Source: Methylophilaceae bacterium (lineage in GTDB: Bacteria > Pseudomonadota > Gammaproteobacteria > Burkholderiales > Methylophilaceae). Taken from it: a DNA stretch of 37,379 bases. The position numbers and the translations under genes were made by a program. This document shows, piece after piece, positions 31,057 to 37,158 of the stretch (the stretch's first letter is position 1; every line of letters starts with the position of its first letter). The DNA is taken from contig JAOKFJ010000010.1 of NCBI GenBank assembly GCA_028247015.1, forward strand, positions 1 through 37,379, written 5' to 3'. The notes beneath the pieces are model-generated. The model saw nothing but the letters and a program-made list of their open reading frames with translations. It did not search any database and was not told the DNA's origin.

Positions 31057-32428
31057 CCTTCCTGAGCCGAATATTTTTAAGGCTTATGATATAAGAGGGA
31101 TCGTTGATAAGACGCTTACTATCAAAACTGTAGAACAAATTGGTCGAGCTCTAGGTAGTTATGCCTCCAAAAAAAAACAAAGAAAAATATGTGTTGGATA
31201 TGATGGAAGACTATCAAGCCCAAAATTAAGCAATGCATTAATAACTGGTCTACTTTCAACCGGTATAGACGTTATTAATATTGGGTTAGTAACAACGCCA
31301 ATGCTATATTTTTCTACACATCTCCTTGAGACGCATTCTGGAGTAATGATTACCGGTAGCCATAACCCACCTGAATATAATGGGATTAAGATGATGGTAG
31401 ATGGAGTAACTCTCTCACCAGATGAAATTCAATATTTATATCAGAGTATTTTGGATAAAGAATTTAGTACTGGAAAAGGAGAACTTTACCATCAAGATAT
31501 TAAAGATAATTATCTAAATAAAATAAAAGAAATTATTCATCTAGAAAGACCAATGACAATATCTATAGACTGTGGAAATGGAGCAGCCGGAGTCTGTGCC
31601 GAAGATTTATTTTCCAGTTTAAATGTTAAGGTAAATTCTCTTTTTTGTGATGTTGATGGTAACTTTCCTAATCACCATCCTGATCCTTCGAACCCAAAAA
31701 ATCTAATTGATCTTCAAGAAAGTCTTAAAACTACAAATAGTGAATTAGGTTTAGCCTTTGATGGAGATGGTGACCGCCTTGGTGTTATTACAAAGTCGGG
31801 AGAGATTATTTATCCTGACCGACAACTTTTGCTATTTGCTGAAGATGTTTTAATTAACAATCCAGGAGCTACTATTATTTTCGATGTAAAATCTACGCGG
31901 CACTTATTCAAATGGATTAAAGACAAAGGTGGTACTCCAATGATCTGGAAAACTGGACATTCTTTAATCAAGGCAAAAATGAAAGAAGAATCTGCACTCT
32001 TGGCTGGAGAGATGAGTGGGCATACTTTTTTTTCTGATCGTTGGTATGGTTTTGATGACGGATTATATGCCGGAGCAAGATTACTGGAGATTTTAAGTAA
32101 ATATGACAATCCTTCTGAGATTCTTGAAGCGCTTCCTAAGGGATTTAGTACACCAGAAATTAATATTAAGCTTGATGAAGGAGAGCAACATAAATTAATA
32201 AAAAAACTTCAAACGGAAGCAAAATTTGAAAATGCTATCGATATTATTATGATTGATGGCTTAAGGGTTGAATACAAAAATGGATTTGGATTAATGAGAG
32301 CATCAAATACTACTCCTGTAATTGTTTTACGCTTCGAAGCTGATACCTCAGACATGCTTGAAAAAATAAAAGATGATTTTAAAAAAATTCTTAATAAATA
32401 TCTTCCTATAAATCAAATTACATTCTAA
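31043..32428 (+). CDS. Phosphomannomutase/phosphoglucomutase (AlgC/ManB type)
   Basis: Alpha-D-phosphohexomutase interconverting hexose 1- and 6-phosphates for nucleotide-sugar and surface polysaccharide synthesis. The four family loops are visible: phosphoserine loop MITGSHNPPEYNGIKM near residue 104-119, metal loop AFDGDGDRLGV near 240, sugar loop GEMSGHTFF near 325 and phosphate loop RASNTTPVIVLRFEA near 423. Length is 461 residues. The start is at 31043 or 31049 (ATGAATATG), inside the end of iscX, implying coupled translation. Mannose versus glucose preference is not readable. Confidence 0.92.
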   Translation: MNMNNLPEPNIFKAYDIRGIVDKTLTIKTVEQIGRALGSYASKKKQRKICVGYDGRLSSPKLSNALITGLLSTGIDVINIGLVTTPMLYFSTHLLETHSGVMITGSHNPPEYNGIKMMVDGVTLSPDEIQYLYQSILDKEFSTGKGELYHQDIKDNYLNKIKEIIHLERPMTISIDCGNGAAGVCAEDLFSSLNVKVNSLFCDVDGNFPNHHPDPSNPKNLIDLQESLKTTNSELGLAFDGDGDRLGVITKSGEIIYPDRQLLLFAEDVLINNPGATIIFDVKSTRHLFKWIKDKGGTPMIWKTGHSLIKAKMKEESALLAGEMSGHTFFSDRWYGFDDGLYAGARLLEILSKYDNPSEILEALPKGFSTPEINIKLDEGEQHKLIKKLQTEAKFENAIDIIMIDGLRVEYKNGFGLMRASNTTPVIVLRFEADTSDMLEKIKDDFKKILNKYLPINQITF

Positions 32429-32446
32429 TTTAATATTAAACTATTC

Positions 32447-32839
32447 TTAATTTGACTCGGCACATAAAACTTGGGAATAACCTGAAAATACAGTATTTTG
32501 ACTAATTTTCTTCCACTTTAAAGGGCTGCCATTTGAGTAAACCGTTTTGCCTTTGCCCATATTTCCTTCATAAAGCGAATGGGCTAGAATCCTTAGCTGG
32601 GGAACCTTACAATCAAACTCTACATAACTCTTAACAGATCGATATTTAAAAGCAAGAATTTGTTCTACCTTTGGAAAATTTTCTAATGTCCATGCCCTTA
32701 CCTTGTCCTTATTTCTTTTATAGTTATTTAGATTCACGAAATATTCTGATTTTATTGTTGGATCTTTATAGATTAAAGACCAATCAGCGTATGACTGGAC
32801 AGAAAAAATAAGCAATAAGGTGAATAGAATTATCTTCAT
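32447..32839 (-). CDS. Secreted protein resembling surface-adhesin protein E family
   Basis: 130 residues with a signal peptide (about 1-18, ending SYA). The mature part has the pattern I associate with the Adhesin_E family: an N-terminal YKDPTIKSEYFVNL strand, KVRAWTLENFP, SVKSYVEFDCKV and a late WKKISQNTVFSGYSQVLC. Two cysteines (near residues 77 and 126) could form a disulfide. Function is unknown; these proteins are small exported domains in proteobacteria. It lies downstream of the pqqA terminator and converges on the phosphohexomutase gene 18 bases away. Confidence 0.65.
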   Translation of the reverse strand: MKIILFTLLLIFSVQSYADWSLIYKDPTIKSEYFVNLNNYKRNKDKVRAWTLENFPKVEQILAFKYRSVKSYVEFDCKVPQLRILAHSLYEGNMGKGKTVYSNGSPLKWKKISQNTVFSGYSQVLCAESN

Positions 32840-32863
32840 AAAGCCATTATATCTAAATATAAA

Positions 32864-32889
32864 AAAAGCCCGATAAAAATCGGGCTTTT
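32864..32889 (-). terminator. Intrinsic terminator of the pqqA transcript
   Basis: The stem AAAAGCCCGAT / ATCGGGCTTTT has an AAAA loop and, read on the minus strand, ends in a run of seven T. It lies 19 bases beyond the pqqA stop at 32908. The plus strand also ends in T residues, so it could work in both directions. It separates pqqA from the Adhesin_E-like gene. Confidence 0.85.
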
Positions 32890-32907
32890 ATATAAATAAA
32901 TAAAAAA

Positions 32908-32979
32908 TTATTTATTCATTACGTACATGGTTACTTCAAAACCAAAACGCATTTCTGTAGCTGCTGGTGTTGTCCACAT
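32908..32979 (-). CDS. pqqA: PQQ precursor peptide PqqA, copy 1
   Basis: A 23-residue ribosomal peptide whose Glu15 and Tyr19 are joined to make pyrroloquinoline quinone. The core EVTMY has the required Glu-x-x-x-Tyr spacing, and the N-terminal MWTTPAATEMRFGF matches the MWxxPxxxxxRxGFE family pattern. A strong AAGGAG ribosome site lies seven bases before the ATG. It is 19 of 23 residues identical to the second copy upstream. The intrinsic terminator follows directly. The processing genes pqqBCDE are not in the window. Confidence 0.93.
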   Translation of the reverse strand: MWTTPAATEMRFGFEVTMYVMNK

Positions 32980-33005
32980 AATATTTCTCCTTAAAGAAAA
33001 GTTAA

Positions 33006-33101
33006 TTAAATAGTTTTGGCTGAACAAATTGGACAAGTACACTTCCAATTATGAAACGGCCAAATAGTAATTTCTGTATTCTTGCGATTACTAAATTTCA
33101 T
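33006..33101 (-). pseudogene. 31-codon ORF between the pqqA copies, probable pqqB N-terminal relic
   Basis: The ORF starts at an ATG six bases after the stop of the upstream pqqA copy and ends before the ribosome site of the downstream copy. Its C-terminal half reads FHNWKCTCPICSAKT. PqqB proteins begin with a glycine-rich stretch followed by FPQWNCNCxNC, so Phe, Trp and the CxCxxC zinc-site cysteines line up at identical spacing. The glycine-rich part is absent and no ribosome site is visible. I infer the remains of a pqqB that once followed pqqA. The alternative is a small functional zinc-binding peptide read by re-initiation. Confidence 0.5.
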
Positions 33102-33107
33102 ATGAAA

Positions 33108-33179
33108 TTAGCGATTGCAAACGTACATAGTTACTTCAAAACCAAAACGCATTTCAGTTGCTTGAGGTTGAGTCCACAT
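33108..33179 (-). CDS. pqqA: PQQ precursor peptide PqqA, copy 2
   Basis: A second 23-residue PqqA: MWTQPQATEMRFGF followed by EVTMY with Glu15 and Tyr19 conserved. It differs from copy 1 at four positions, including Cys instead of Met at residue 21 near the C-terminus. The ribosome site AAGGAG is seven bases before the ATG, nearly identical to that of copy 1. It is the first gene of the short pqqA transcript; a hairpin and two palindromes lie upstream. Confidence 0.93.
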   Translation of the reverse strand: MWTQPQATEMRFGFEVTMYVCNR

Positions 33180-33192
33180 AGTATTTCTCCTT

Positions 33193-33224
33193 GTTTATGT
33201 TAATAAAAGTCATTAAACATAAAC
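33193..33224 (-). promoter_or_regulatory. Hairpin in the pqqA leader just upstream of the ribosome site
   Basis: On the minus-strand transcript GTTTATGTTTAAT pairs with ATTAACATAAAC, 12 base pairs with one bulged T, closing a seven-base loop. The 3' arm ends at the base next to the AAGGAG ribosome site of pqqA copy 2 (33187-33192). It could influence ribosome access or transcript stability. Confidence 0.45.
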
Positions 33225-33238
33225 CAGTTCGATGAAGA

Positions 33239-33258
33239 TGCAATTACAAGTAATTGCA
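33239..33258. promoter_or_regulatory. Perfect 20-base palindrome upstream of pqqA
   Basis: TGCAATTAC and GTAATTGCA are perfect 9-base inverted arms with a two-base AA spacer, 60-79 bases before the pqqA copy 2 start codon. The form and place suggest an operator for a dimeric regulator of PQQ synthesis. No convincing -35/-10 pair can be read next to it. Confidence 0.5.
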
Positions 33259-33271
33259 AAGGTTCAACTTG

Positions 33272-33285
33272 AGATTTACAAATCT
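33272..33285. promoter_or_regulatory. Second, shorter palindrome upstream of pqqA
   Basis: AGATTT and AAATCT are perfect 6-base arms around AC, 13 bases beyond the larger palindrome. Short AT-rich palindromes arise easily by chance, so this is weaker on its own. Confidence 0.3.
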
Positions 33286-33388
33286 ATACTAGTCTAATGG
33301 AGTATTTTTGCTATGAAGATGAACATGAAGTTAGACTAAGTAAAATCATGAGGGATTTAAACTGCTTAATTTAATTTATGCAATAAAA

Positions 33389-33420
33389 AATGGGCTGATT
33401 TTTTAATTATTCAGCCCATT
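33389..33420 (-). terminator. Intrinsic terminator of the lipoprotein gene
   Basis: AATGGGCTGA and TCAGCCCATT form a perfect 10-base stem with a 12-base loop. Read on the minus strand it is followed by TTTTT. It lies 36 bases past the stop of the lipoprotein gene and isolates it from the pqqA unit. The rest of 33286-33388 shows no gene I can support. Confidence 0.82.
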
Positions 33421-33456
33421 GTTTAATTTCTTAATAAAATAGTTACAGAGTTTTAA

Positions 33457-33735
33457 CTATTCTTGGTTACTCATTAAATCAACTTCTGATCCATCGCTCG
33501 TTTCGCCCTTACCGCCTTGTGCTTGAGCGCTAATATCGTCTGTTGGATGAAATGGCTTTACTTCTGGCTCATCTAAACCGAAATCAACTTCAGATCCATC
33601 GCCTATTTCACCCTTGCCACCTTGATTACTGAGGGCAGCACTGTCTGTTGGATGGAACGGTGCTTCAGGTTCAGGGGTAGCAGAACATCCACCTATAAAA
33701 AGAGCTATAAAAACTGCAGGTAATAATTGTTTCAT
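33457..33735 (-). CDS. Small lipoprotein with a duplicated acidic motif
   Basis: A 92-residue predicted lipoprotein: signal sequence 1-16 with lipobox IGGC and Cys17 as the lipidation site. The mature part is almost entirely two copies of a 26-residue unit, at residues 26-51 and 61-86. Each starts PFHPTD, contains QGGKGE and ends DGSEVD with identical spacing. The mature chain is acidic, Gly-rich and lacks aromatic core residues, so it is probably flexible. I do not recognise the family. A strong AGGAGG ribosome site precedes the ATG and an intrinsic terminator follows the stop, so it is a monocistronic unit between pqqA and the SoxYZ-like gene. Function unknown. Confidence 0.85.
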   Translation of the reverse strand: MKQLLPAVFIALFIGGCSATPEPEAPFHPTDSAALSNQGGKGEIGDGSEVDFGLDEPEVKPFHPTDDISAQAQGGKGETSDGSEVDLMSNQE

Positions 33736-33823
33736 CTTATCTCCTCCTAATAAAATTTAGAACATTATTTACGAATTTATTCCGTACTTAAGAATACGAT
33801 TGTTCGTTTCCTTAGTATTACTG

Positions 33824-33848
33824 TGACAAGTTTATGTCAAACTGTCAA
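33824..33848. promoter_or_regulatory. TGTCA/TGACA repeats in the lipoprotein / SoxYZ divergent gap
   Basis: TGACA at 33824 and TGTCA at 33835 and 33843 give an inverted and a direct repeat. On the minus strand they create two TTGACA hexamers that could be -35 elements for the lipoprotein gene. The 11-mer TTTGACATAAA here also occurs at 4102-4112 in the gnd operator. The remaining 33736-33956 gap holds no gene. Confidence 0.35.
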
Positions 33849-33956
33849 CTAGCTATTTTAAGCCCCTAAGCTAATGATAATAAGGTTAAAGAATGATAGT
33901 AATTTTTTTAGTAGGGTTTCTATAGACATTTAAAGTAATAAGTGTAAATTATAGTT

Positions 33957-34751
33957 ATGAATACTAATTTAAACAGCATAATGTTAATCAAACTACTAAT
34001 TATTAGTGCCTTTATGTTTTTATCCCTAGGTGCTAAGGCCGCTGCAAACCCTGAGCTTTGGCAATACATTCAAGAAAGAATGTTTGAAGATAAGGATATT
34101 GTTGAAGCCGACTTTATCAAAATTTCGGGTCCTAAGAGAGCTTCAAGTGGAGCACAAGTTCCGATCAATATTCAATTAGCCGCAAAAGAAGGTATTGAAA
34201 TAAAACAGATATTTTTAATAATTGATGGCAATCCAGTTCAGCATGCGGCCACATATGAATTAACAAAATCAACTCAATCACTTGATTTATCAACAAGAAT
34301 TAGAATGGAAACAGATTCCTTTGTAAGAGTTGTTGGTGAGTCTACTGATGGCAAGTTTTATATGAATCAGGTTGTAATTAGAGCTTCTGGCGGATGTAGC
34401 GGATATATGGATTCATCAGATCCTCAACACACAGCAGATTTAGGTAAAATACTTCTTAAATCATCAAAAGATCGCTTCGTAACAACTCGAATTAAACACC
34501 CTAACTTTACTGGGCTGATGAAAGATTCAATTAATGGTTGGTATGTACCAGAATGGTACGTGAATGATGTTGCTTTTAGTTACAACGGAGAGAAAATATT
34601 AATTGTAAAGAGTGGTATTAGTATAAGCCAGGACCCGTATATTAAGTTTAAGTTTAAAGCCAAAAAGTCTGGAAAATTATCAGTTTTAGCAACTGACACA
34701 AAGGGTGAGACCTATACCCTAGAGAAAATAATATTTAAAGTTGCTTCCTAA
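33957..34751 (+). CDS. Quinoprotein dehydrogenase-associated SoxYZ-like fused carrier
   Basis: A 264-residue exported protein with a signal peptide (about residues 1-29, ending AKAAA). An N-terminal SoxY-like domain ends in IRASGGCSGY, with Cys147 in the place of the SoxY swinging-arm cysteine. It continues into a SoxZ-like immunoglobulin domain at about 165-264. SoxYZ carries sulfur intermediates in thiosulfate oxidation; the fused form is known as a family associated with PQQ dehydrogenases, role unknown. No other sox gene is seen. The start may be ATG 33957 or the ATG eight codons later. It converges on the next gene with a CTAA overlap. Confidence 0.82.
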   Translation: MNTNLNSIMLIKLLIISAFMFLSLGAKAAANPELWQYIQERMFEDKDIVEADFIKISGPKRASSGAQVPINIQLAAKEGIEIKQIFLIIDGNPVQHAATYELTKSTQSLDLSTRIRMETDSFVRVVGESTDGKFYMNQVVIRASGGCSGYMDSSDPQHTADLGKILLKSSKDRFVTTRIKHPNFTGLMKDSINGWYVPEWYVNDVAFSYNGEKILIVKSGISISQDPYIKFKFKAKKSGKLSVLATDTKGETYTLEKIIFKVAS

Positions 34752-35116
34752 CGATTCAAATTTAAGCGCGACCTTATCTCGTTGTAAATATCCTTAAGAG
34801 CAGGAAGACTTCCAATTAATATAAATATGACAAGAATTTTTAATGTTTTAATCATGTAGTCGAAGTAACCCGCAATCAAAAAACTCAACTCAACAATCTT
34901 AGCTTGATTAGCATTTAATCTGTCTGAGGGATAATCTATAAGTTTCTGATATTCACATTGCTTTGAAGACTCTGAGCACAGACTAATTTGTCGTCCTAAT
35001 TCCTCAATAAATATTTGATGCGAGAAATAATCATTAATCCATAAAAAAATTGCCAAGAAAGTCCCAACAATAAGAAATAACCAAAAGAACTGCTTGCTTG
35101 ATGGCCTTATCACCAA
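34748..35116 (-). CDS. Small two-helix membrane protein, unknown function
   Basis: 122 residues with hydrophobic segments at about 9-27 and 90-107. The loop between them carries LCSESSKQCEY, two cysteines six apart (C47, C53) that could form a disulfide if periplasmic. I do not recognise a family. The start is TTG at 35116 or the adjacent GTG, both served by an AAGGA ribosome site. It follows the TSUP permease gene by ten bases, so the two may be expressed together. Confidence 0.6.
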   Translation of the reverse strand: MVIRPSSKQFFWLFLIVGTFLAIFLWINDYFSHQIFIEELGRQISLCSESSKQCEYQKLIDYPSDRLNANQAKIVELSFLIAGYFDYMIKTLKILVIFILIGSLPALKDIYNEIRSRLNLNR

Positions 35117-35126
35117 TTTACTTCCT

Positions 35127-35870
35127 TTACGTTAAAATAAATTTAATACCTGCAATAATTAATACTACACCCAATGACTTCTTTACACCCTCCTCCATAA
35201 AATACTTGATTCCTAATTGGGTGCCAATGAGTGCCCCTAATATAACAGCTAATGAGTATAAATAGATTTCTGAGGGTAAAGACCTGACTATGGAAATGTT
35301 ACCTAATAAACCAGCAGTAGAATTAAATAAAATAAATAAAGCCGCTGTTCCCGATGCTCCTTTTACAGAAGTCCAACCGAGAAATACAATTAAAGGAGAT
35401 AAAAATATCCCTCCGCCTGTTCCAGTTAAGCCAGATATAAACCCAATCAATAATCCCGCAAAAAATCCAAGGAATGGATTAACTTCATTTTTAACGTTGT
35501 CAGAATAGCGAAATATATTAAAGAGAAATTGCAATCCCCCAACTATCAGAATTAAACCTACTAAAGGTCGATAAATAGCTCCCGGAAGATTAATAGCTCC
35601 ACCTATAAATGCGGCGGGAATTGATCCTAGGGCCACAGGCATGAATACTTTAATGTTAAATAATTTATATCTAATAAATCGATAGCTACCTACAGAGGAA
35701 ACAATAATATTTAAAATTAAGCCGATGGGTTTGATAGAGGATATCGGTGTCCCCATAATAGCCATAATAGCAATATAAGCTGATGCTCCTCCATGCCCAA
35801 CTGAAGAATAAAGAACTGCCCCTAAAAAAATAAAAAAAGCAGTAAAGTAATCGCTTATTAGAAATTCCAT
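35127..35870 (-). CDS. TSUP (TauE/SafE) family membrane permease
   Basis: A 247-residue integral membrane protein with about eight helices in two halves. The paired Gly/Pro-rich segments typical of the family are visible: LGAVLYSSVGHGGASAYIA at about 17-35 and FISGLTGTGGGIFLSPLIVF in the second half. TSUP proteins export or import sulfite, sulfoacetate, taurine-related or other organic anions; the substrate cannot be read. Its neighbour, the SoxYZ-like carrier, makes a sulfur compound an attractive guess. No clear ribosome site is seen before the ATG. Confidence 0.85.
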   Translation of the reverse strand: MEFLISDYFTAFFIFLGAVLYSSVGHGGASAYIAIMAIMGTPISSIKPIGLILNIIVSSVGSYRFIRYKLFNIKVFMPVALGSIPAAFIGGAINLPGAIYRPLVGLILIVGGLQFLFNIFRYSDNVKNEVNPFLGFFAGLLIGFISGLTGTGGGIFLSPLIVFLGWTSVKGASGTAALFILFNSTAGLLGNISIVRSLPSEIYLYSLAVILGALIGTQLGIKYFMEEGVKKSLGVVLIIAGIKFILT

Positions 35871-35883
35871 TAAAAATAACAGA

Positions 35884-36399
35884 CTAACTTACGCAATCTC
35901 TTACTACTTTAGGATTAATAATCTTAAAATTACCTACACTTTTAGAGTTATCTAATAGGTAATGAAAATAAACCTTAAATTTACCGTATTTAACAATATC
36001 CTCGAATAAACCTTCTGGAATTAGTTCGTTTCTTCTCATTGTTATTTGGTCTGTATTTGTCATGAATTTATTTTTTTTTGTCTTAATGGCTAGCGTATCA
36101 AACCAATTCCATACAGATAATGAATAAAATGGTGTTTTTAAATTCTTACGGCCGGCAAGTTTTGATTTAAAGTGCTTATTAAAATCAAACACATGATTTC
36201 CTTGGCTGAAGAGGAGAATTTCATAATATTTCTTTTGGTCTCTTTCGTCATAGCTCTTCCTACATTTTGCTTCTAATTCAAGATAGGATTTATCAATTGG
36301 AGAAAAAGAATTGCCTAAAGTAAACTCGTTATAGGTTAATTCCCTAGTTTGACCTATGGTTGAAAACAAAATAATAATGATAATGATTAGCTTATGCAT
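35884..36399 (-). CDS. Secreted protein of unknown function
   Basis: 171 residues with a signal peptide rich in isoleucine (about 1-18). The mature protein is basic, with many lysines and aromatics (for example SVWNWFDTLAIKTKK), and has two cysteines near residues 46 and 169 that may pair. No family recognised. It lies 13 bases after the pseudouridine synthase gene and 13 bases before the TSUP permease, all on the minus strand. Confidence 0.6.
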   Translation of the reverse strand: MHKLIIIIIILFSTIGQTRELTYNEFTLGNSFSPIDKSYLELEAKCRKSYDERDQKKYYEILLFSQGNHVFDFNKHFKSKLAGRKNLKTPFYSLSVWNWFDTLAIKTKKNKFMTNTDQITMRRNELIPEGLFEDIVKYGKFKVYFHYLLDNSKSVGNFKIINPKVVRDCVS

Positions 36400-36412
36400 A
36401 ATAAATTAACAC

Positions 36413-37156
36413 CTAAAAACTCTCATTAGAGTTTAAAAATCGCCAGCGCTTTGTTGGGATATCGCCAAGCCTAACATTTCCTATTCTTACACGCTTTAAT
36501 CCTACCACTGTAACACCAACCAAATCACACATCCTTCTTATTTGTCGGTGACGGCCCTCAATTAAGGTAAAGCTTAATTGATCTTCATTTTGCCAAAAAA
36601 CTTTTGCAGGTTTTAGCTTATAGTCATCAAGACTAAGCCCATGATTTAAAAGATCCATGGAGGTATCATTTAGTGTTCCATCAATACGAACTAAATACTC
36701 TTTTTCAATTATTGCATTCTCACCAATTATTTGTTTGGCTATACGGCCATCTTGGGTAAGAACAAGTAACCCAGATGAATCAATATCAAGCCTTCCTGCT
36801 GGTGCAAGCCCAGTTGTATTAAACCTTGAATTTTGTCTTACATTATTATTAATATAAAAATTATCTGGCGTAATAAGGCTCGATGCAGGAGTGAACTCTT
36901 TCTCATCATCCAGGTGTGAAATATAACCGACGGGCTTATTTAATATGACAGTTGCTTTAGATGCTTGAATAGAACTCGCTTTTTTCATAAGCTCAACTTT
37001 TTGGCTTCTGAGGGCGCGAGTTCCTAGTTCGCTTACAACTTTACCATCTAATAATACTAGCCCTTGTTCAATATATCTATCAGCTTCTCTTCTAGAACAT
37101 AGGCCTTTTTCAGATAATATCTTTGATATTCTTACCTGCTCCTCATTAGCACTCAT
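36413..37156 (-). CDS. RNA pseudouridine synthase, RsuA/RluB/E/F family, RluF-like
   Basis: Isomerises a uridine in ribosomal RNA. An N-terminal S4 RNA-binding domain (ISKILSEKGLCSRREADRYI) is followed by the catalytic domain with the Asp in APAGRLDIDSSGLLVLT near residue 120, and EGRHRQIRRMCDLVGV near 200. The wording of the S4 domain and C-terminal part is closest to RluF, which modifies 23S rRNA, but RluB/RluE cannot be excluded. Length is 247 residues. It starts two bases after the stop of the upstream partial gene. Confidence 0.88.
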   Translation of the reverse strand: MSANEEQVRISKILSEKGLCSRREADRYIEQGLVLLDGKVVSELGTRALRSQKVELMKKASSIQASKATVILNKPVGYISHLDDEKEFTPASSLITPDNFYINNNVRQNSRFNTTGLAPAGRLDIDSSGLLVLTQDGRIAKQIIGENAIIEKEYLVRIDGTLNDTSMDLLNHGLSLDDYKLKPAKVFWQNEDQLSFTLIEGRHRQIRRMCDLVGVTVVGLKRVRIGNVRLGDIPTKRWRFLNSNESF

Positions 37157-37158
37157 TA

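Noticed and set aside
33302-33349. Short ATG-rich frame on the plus strand (Met-Lys-Met-Asn-Met-Lys...)
   Set aside because: Only nine codons, no ribosome site; likely chance in an AT-rich gap.
33957-34751. Evidence for thiosulfate oxidation (Sox system)
   Set aside because: Only a SoxYZ-like fusion is present; no SoxA, SoxX, SoxB or SoxCD reading frame occurs in the window, and the fused form is associated with quinoprotein dehydrogenases.
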